From assembly GCF_964355755.1 (NCBI RefSeq), contig NC_092674.1, positions 20,300,001-20,364,000 of the forward strand: 64,000 bases of DNA, read 5' to 3'. Below the pieces are notes generated by a model. That model searched no databases and was not told the origin of the DNA. It saw only the letters and a program-made list of their open reading frames with translations. The translations under genes and the position numbers were made by a program. The DNA is from Antedon mediterranea (taxonomy: Eukaryota; Echinodermata; Crinoidea; Comatulida; Antedonidae). Positions within the stretch are counted from its first letter, which is position 1, and each line of letters begins with the position of its first letter. Positions 62,381 through 64,000 of this stretch are shown piece after piece.

Positions 62381-63536
62381 GATTCAGTGTATCAAGCAAG
62401 TAATACACTAGTTAGATTCAGTGCAACCATCTTGAAGCAAGCAATGCATAATCTAGAGATTCAGTGAAACAAACTTTAAGCAAGTAATACATAATCAGAG
62501 ATTCAGTGCAACAAACTTAAAGCAAGTAATACATAATCTAAAGATTCAGTGCAACAAACTTAAAGCAAGTAATACATAATCTAAAGATTAAGTGAAACAA
62601 ACTTAAAGCAAGTAATACATAATCTAAAGATTCAGTGAAACAAACTTAAAGCAAGTAATACATAATCTAAAGATTAAGTGAAACAAACTTAAAGCAAGTA
62701 ATACATAATCTAAAGATTAAGTGAAACAAACTTAAAGCAAGTAATACATAGTGTAAAGATTCAGTGCAACAAACTTAAAGCAAGTAATACATAATCTAGA
62801 GATTCAGTGCAACAAACTTAAAGCAAGTAACACATAATCTAAAGATTCAGTGCAACAAACTTAAAGCAAGTAATACATAATCTAAAGATTAAGTGAAACA
62901 AACTTAAAGCAAGTAATACATAATCTAAAGATTAAGTGAAACAAACTTAAAGCAAGTAATACATAGTCTAAAGATTCAGTGCAACAAACTTAAATCAAGT
63001 AATACATAATCTAGAGATTCAGTGCAACAAACTTAAAGCAAGTAATACATAATCTAAAGATTCAGTGCAACAAACTTTAAGCAAGTAATACATAATCTAA
63101 AGATTCAGTGCAACAAACTTAAAGCAAGTAATACATAATCTAGAGATTCAGTGCAACAAACTTAAAGCAAGTAATACATAATCTAAAGATTCAGTGCAAC
63201 AAACTTTAAGCAAGTAATACATAAGAGATTCAGTGCAACAAACTTAAAGCAAGTAATACATAATCTAGAGATTCATTGCAACAAACTTAAAACAAGTAAT
63301 ACATAATCTAAAGATTCAGTGCAACAAACTTTAAGCAAGTAATACATAAGAGATTCAGTGCAACAAACTTTAAGCAAGTAATACATAATCTAGAGATTCA
63401 TTGCAACAAACTTAAAACAAGTAATACATAATCTAAAGATTCAGTGCAACAAACTTTAAGCAAGTAATACATAAGAGATTCAGTGCAACAAACTTTAAGC
63501 AAGTAATACATAATCTAGTAGATTAAGTGAAACAAG
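62381..63536 (+). repeat. 43-bp minisatellite, about 27 units
   Basis: The unit is GATTCAGTGCAACAAACTTA followed by AAGCAAGTAATACATAATCTAAA. Variants alternate (CAGTGCAAC, AAGTGAAAC, CATTGCAAC; CTAAAG or CTAGAG), and some units are 7 bp shorter (ACATAAGAGATTC). Near the right end a multi-unit block with the CATTGCAAC variant recurs after 125 bp, so there is weak higher-order structure. Confidence 0.97.
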
Positions 63537-64000
63537 ATTTCTTCAAAAAGGAATTACATAAGGTAGAATATTAATCATTTAACTAAACATAGTTGAAGAC
63601 TTAATTATGAACACATAAACCATAGTAATATTGTTTATTATGCTTACTGAAAGATTATAATAATTATGAACCAAAATGATATAATACGGAAATGGTTTAG
63701 ATAAAAATCTCCCCTCCTCACTGACAACTGTAATATAATAACTTTTCCCAGTGTCGTAATTTTATGAATATCAATGCAAGTATTATTATAGCTCAACATA
63801 ATGAGACAATAGTCTCATTTTTACAAGGAAAATAAAATAAAAAAGGTATTTGTTTACTCTGAAAATAAAGTAGTTTGTAGTTTTGGTCTTATATTATACT
63901 ATTTTGATTTCTTGTTTATCCGAAGCTTGATAAGTTACACGTTTAATAACTTCAGCATAACACGGGTTATTAAACTTACAGATAGTCAAAATTAATGCAA
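63537..64000. other. AT-rich end of window, nothing recognised
   Basis: No open frame, repeat or RNA gene could be supported. Confidence 0.6.

Noticed and set aside
62381-63536. CRISPR-like regular array
   Set aside because: The 43-bp units are contiguous with no unique spacers, and the window is clearly eukaryotic. It is a minisatellite.

Overview
This is an AT-rich eukaryotic (animal) nuclear window. It shows intron-containing genes with canonical GT/AG junctions, a non-LTR retrotransposon, MITE-like elements, tRNA-derived SINEs and minisatellites. Two tandem Toll-like receptor genes, the element types and a very frequent palindromic octamer (TAGGCCTA) suggest a marine invertebrate deuterostome, most likely an echinoderm. 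The species cannot be fixed from sequence alone.

Layout. 0-3 kb: minus-strand CR1/L2/jockey-like non-LTR retrotransposon cut by the left window edge (endonuclease frame, frameshift, reverse transcriptase with an altered catalytic motif). 3.56-5.63 kb: three near-identical 689-bp tandem units that look like a triplicated CpG-containing, promoter-like block. 5.7-6.8 kb: weak coding-like fragments on the minus strand. 7.8-18.8 kb: a TLR locus with two intact two-exon TLR genes (9331-11307 and 16862-18800), the eroded 3' end of a third copy, duplicated flanks, and a nest of inverted-repeat elements between the genes. 19-24 kb: duplicated flank, a GACC-rich dispersed element, palindromes, and an inverted copy of the region upstream of the next gene. 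24.2-28.6 kb: a complete five-exon MPDU1 orthologue (247 codons, the length of human MPDU1) whose introns carry a TAGGCCTA cluster and a 21-bp minisatellite. 28.6-64 kb: gene-poor sequence with a large palindrome, SINEs, a TTAA-flanked MITE, short tandem arrays, a possible CUB-like coding remnant, and a 1.15-kb 43-bp minisatellite near the right edge.

Genes. The TLRs are predicted plasma- or endosomal-membrane pattern-recognition receptors with a short LRR ectodomain and a cytoplasmic TIR domain. MPDU1 is a housekeeping ER membrane protein needed for use of dolichol-phosphate mannose and glucose. The two kinds of gene are neighbours without evident functional linkage. The main novelty is structural: birth and death of TLR copies amid foldback elements, repeated promoter-like blocks, and a roughly hundredfold enriched palindromic octamer.
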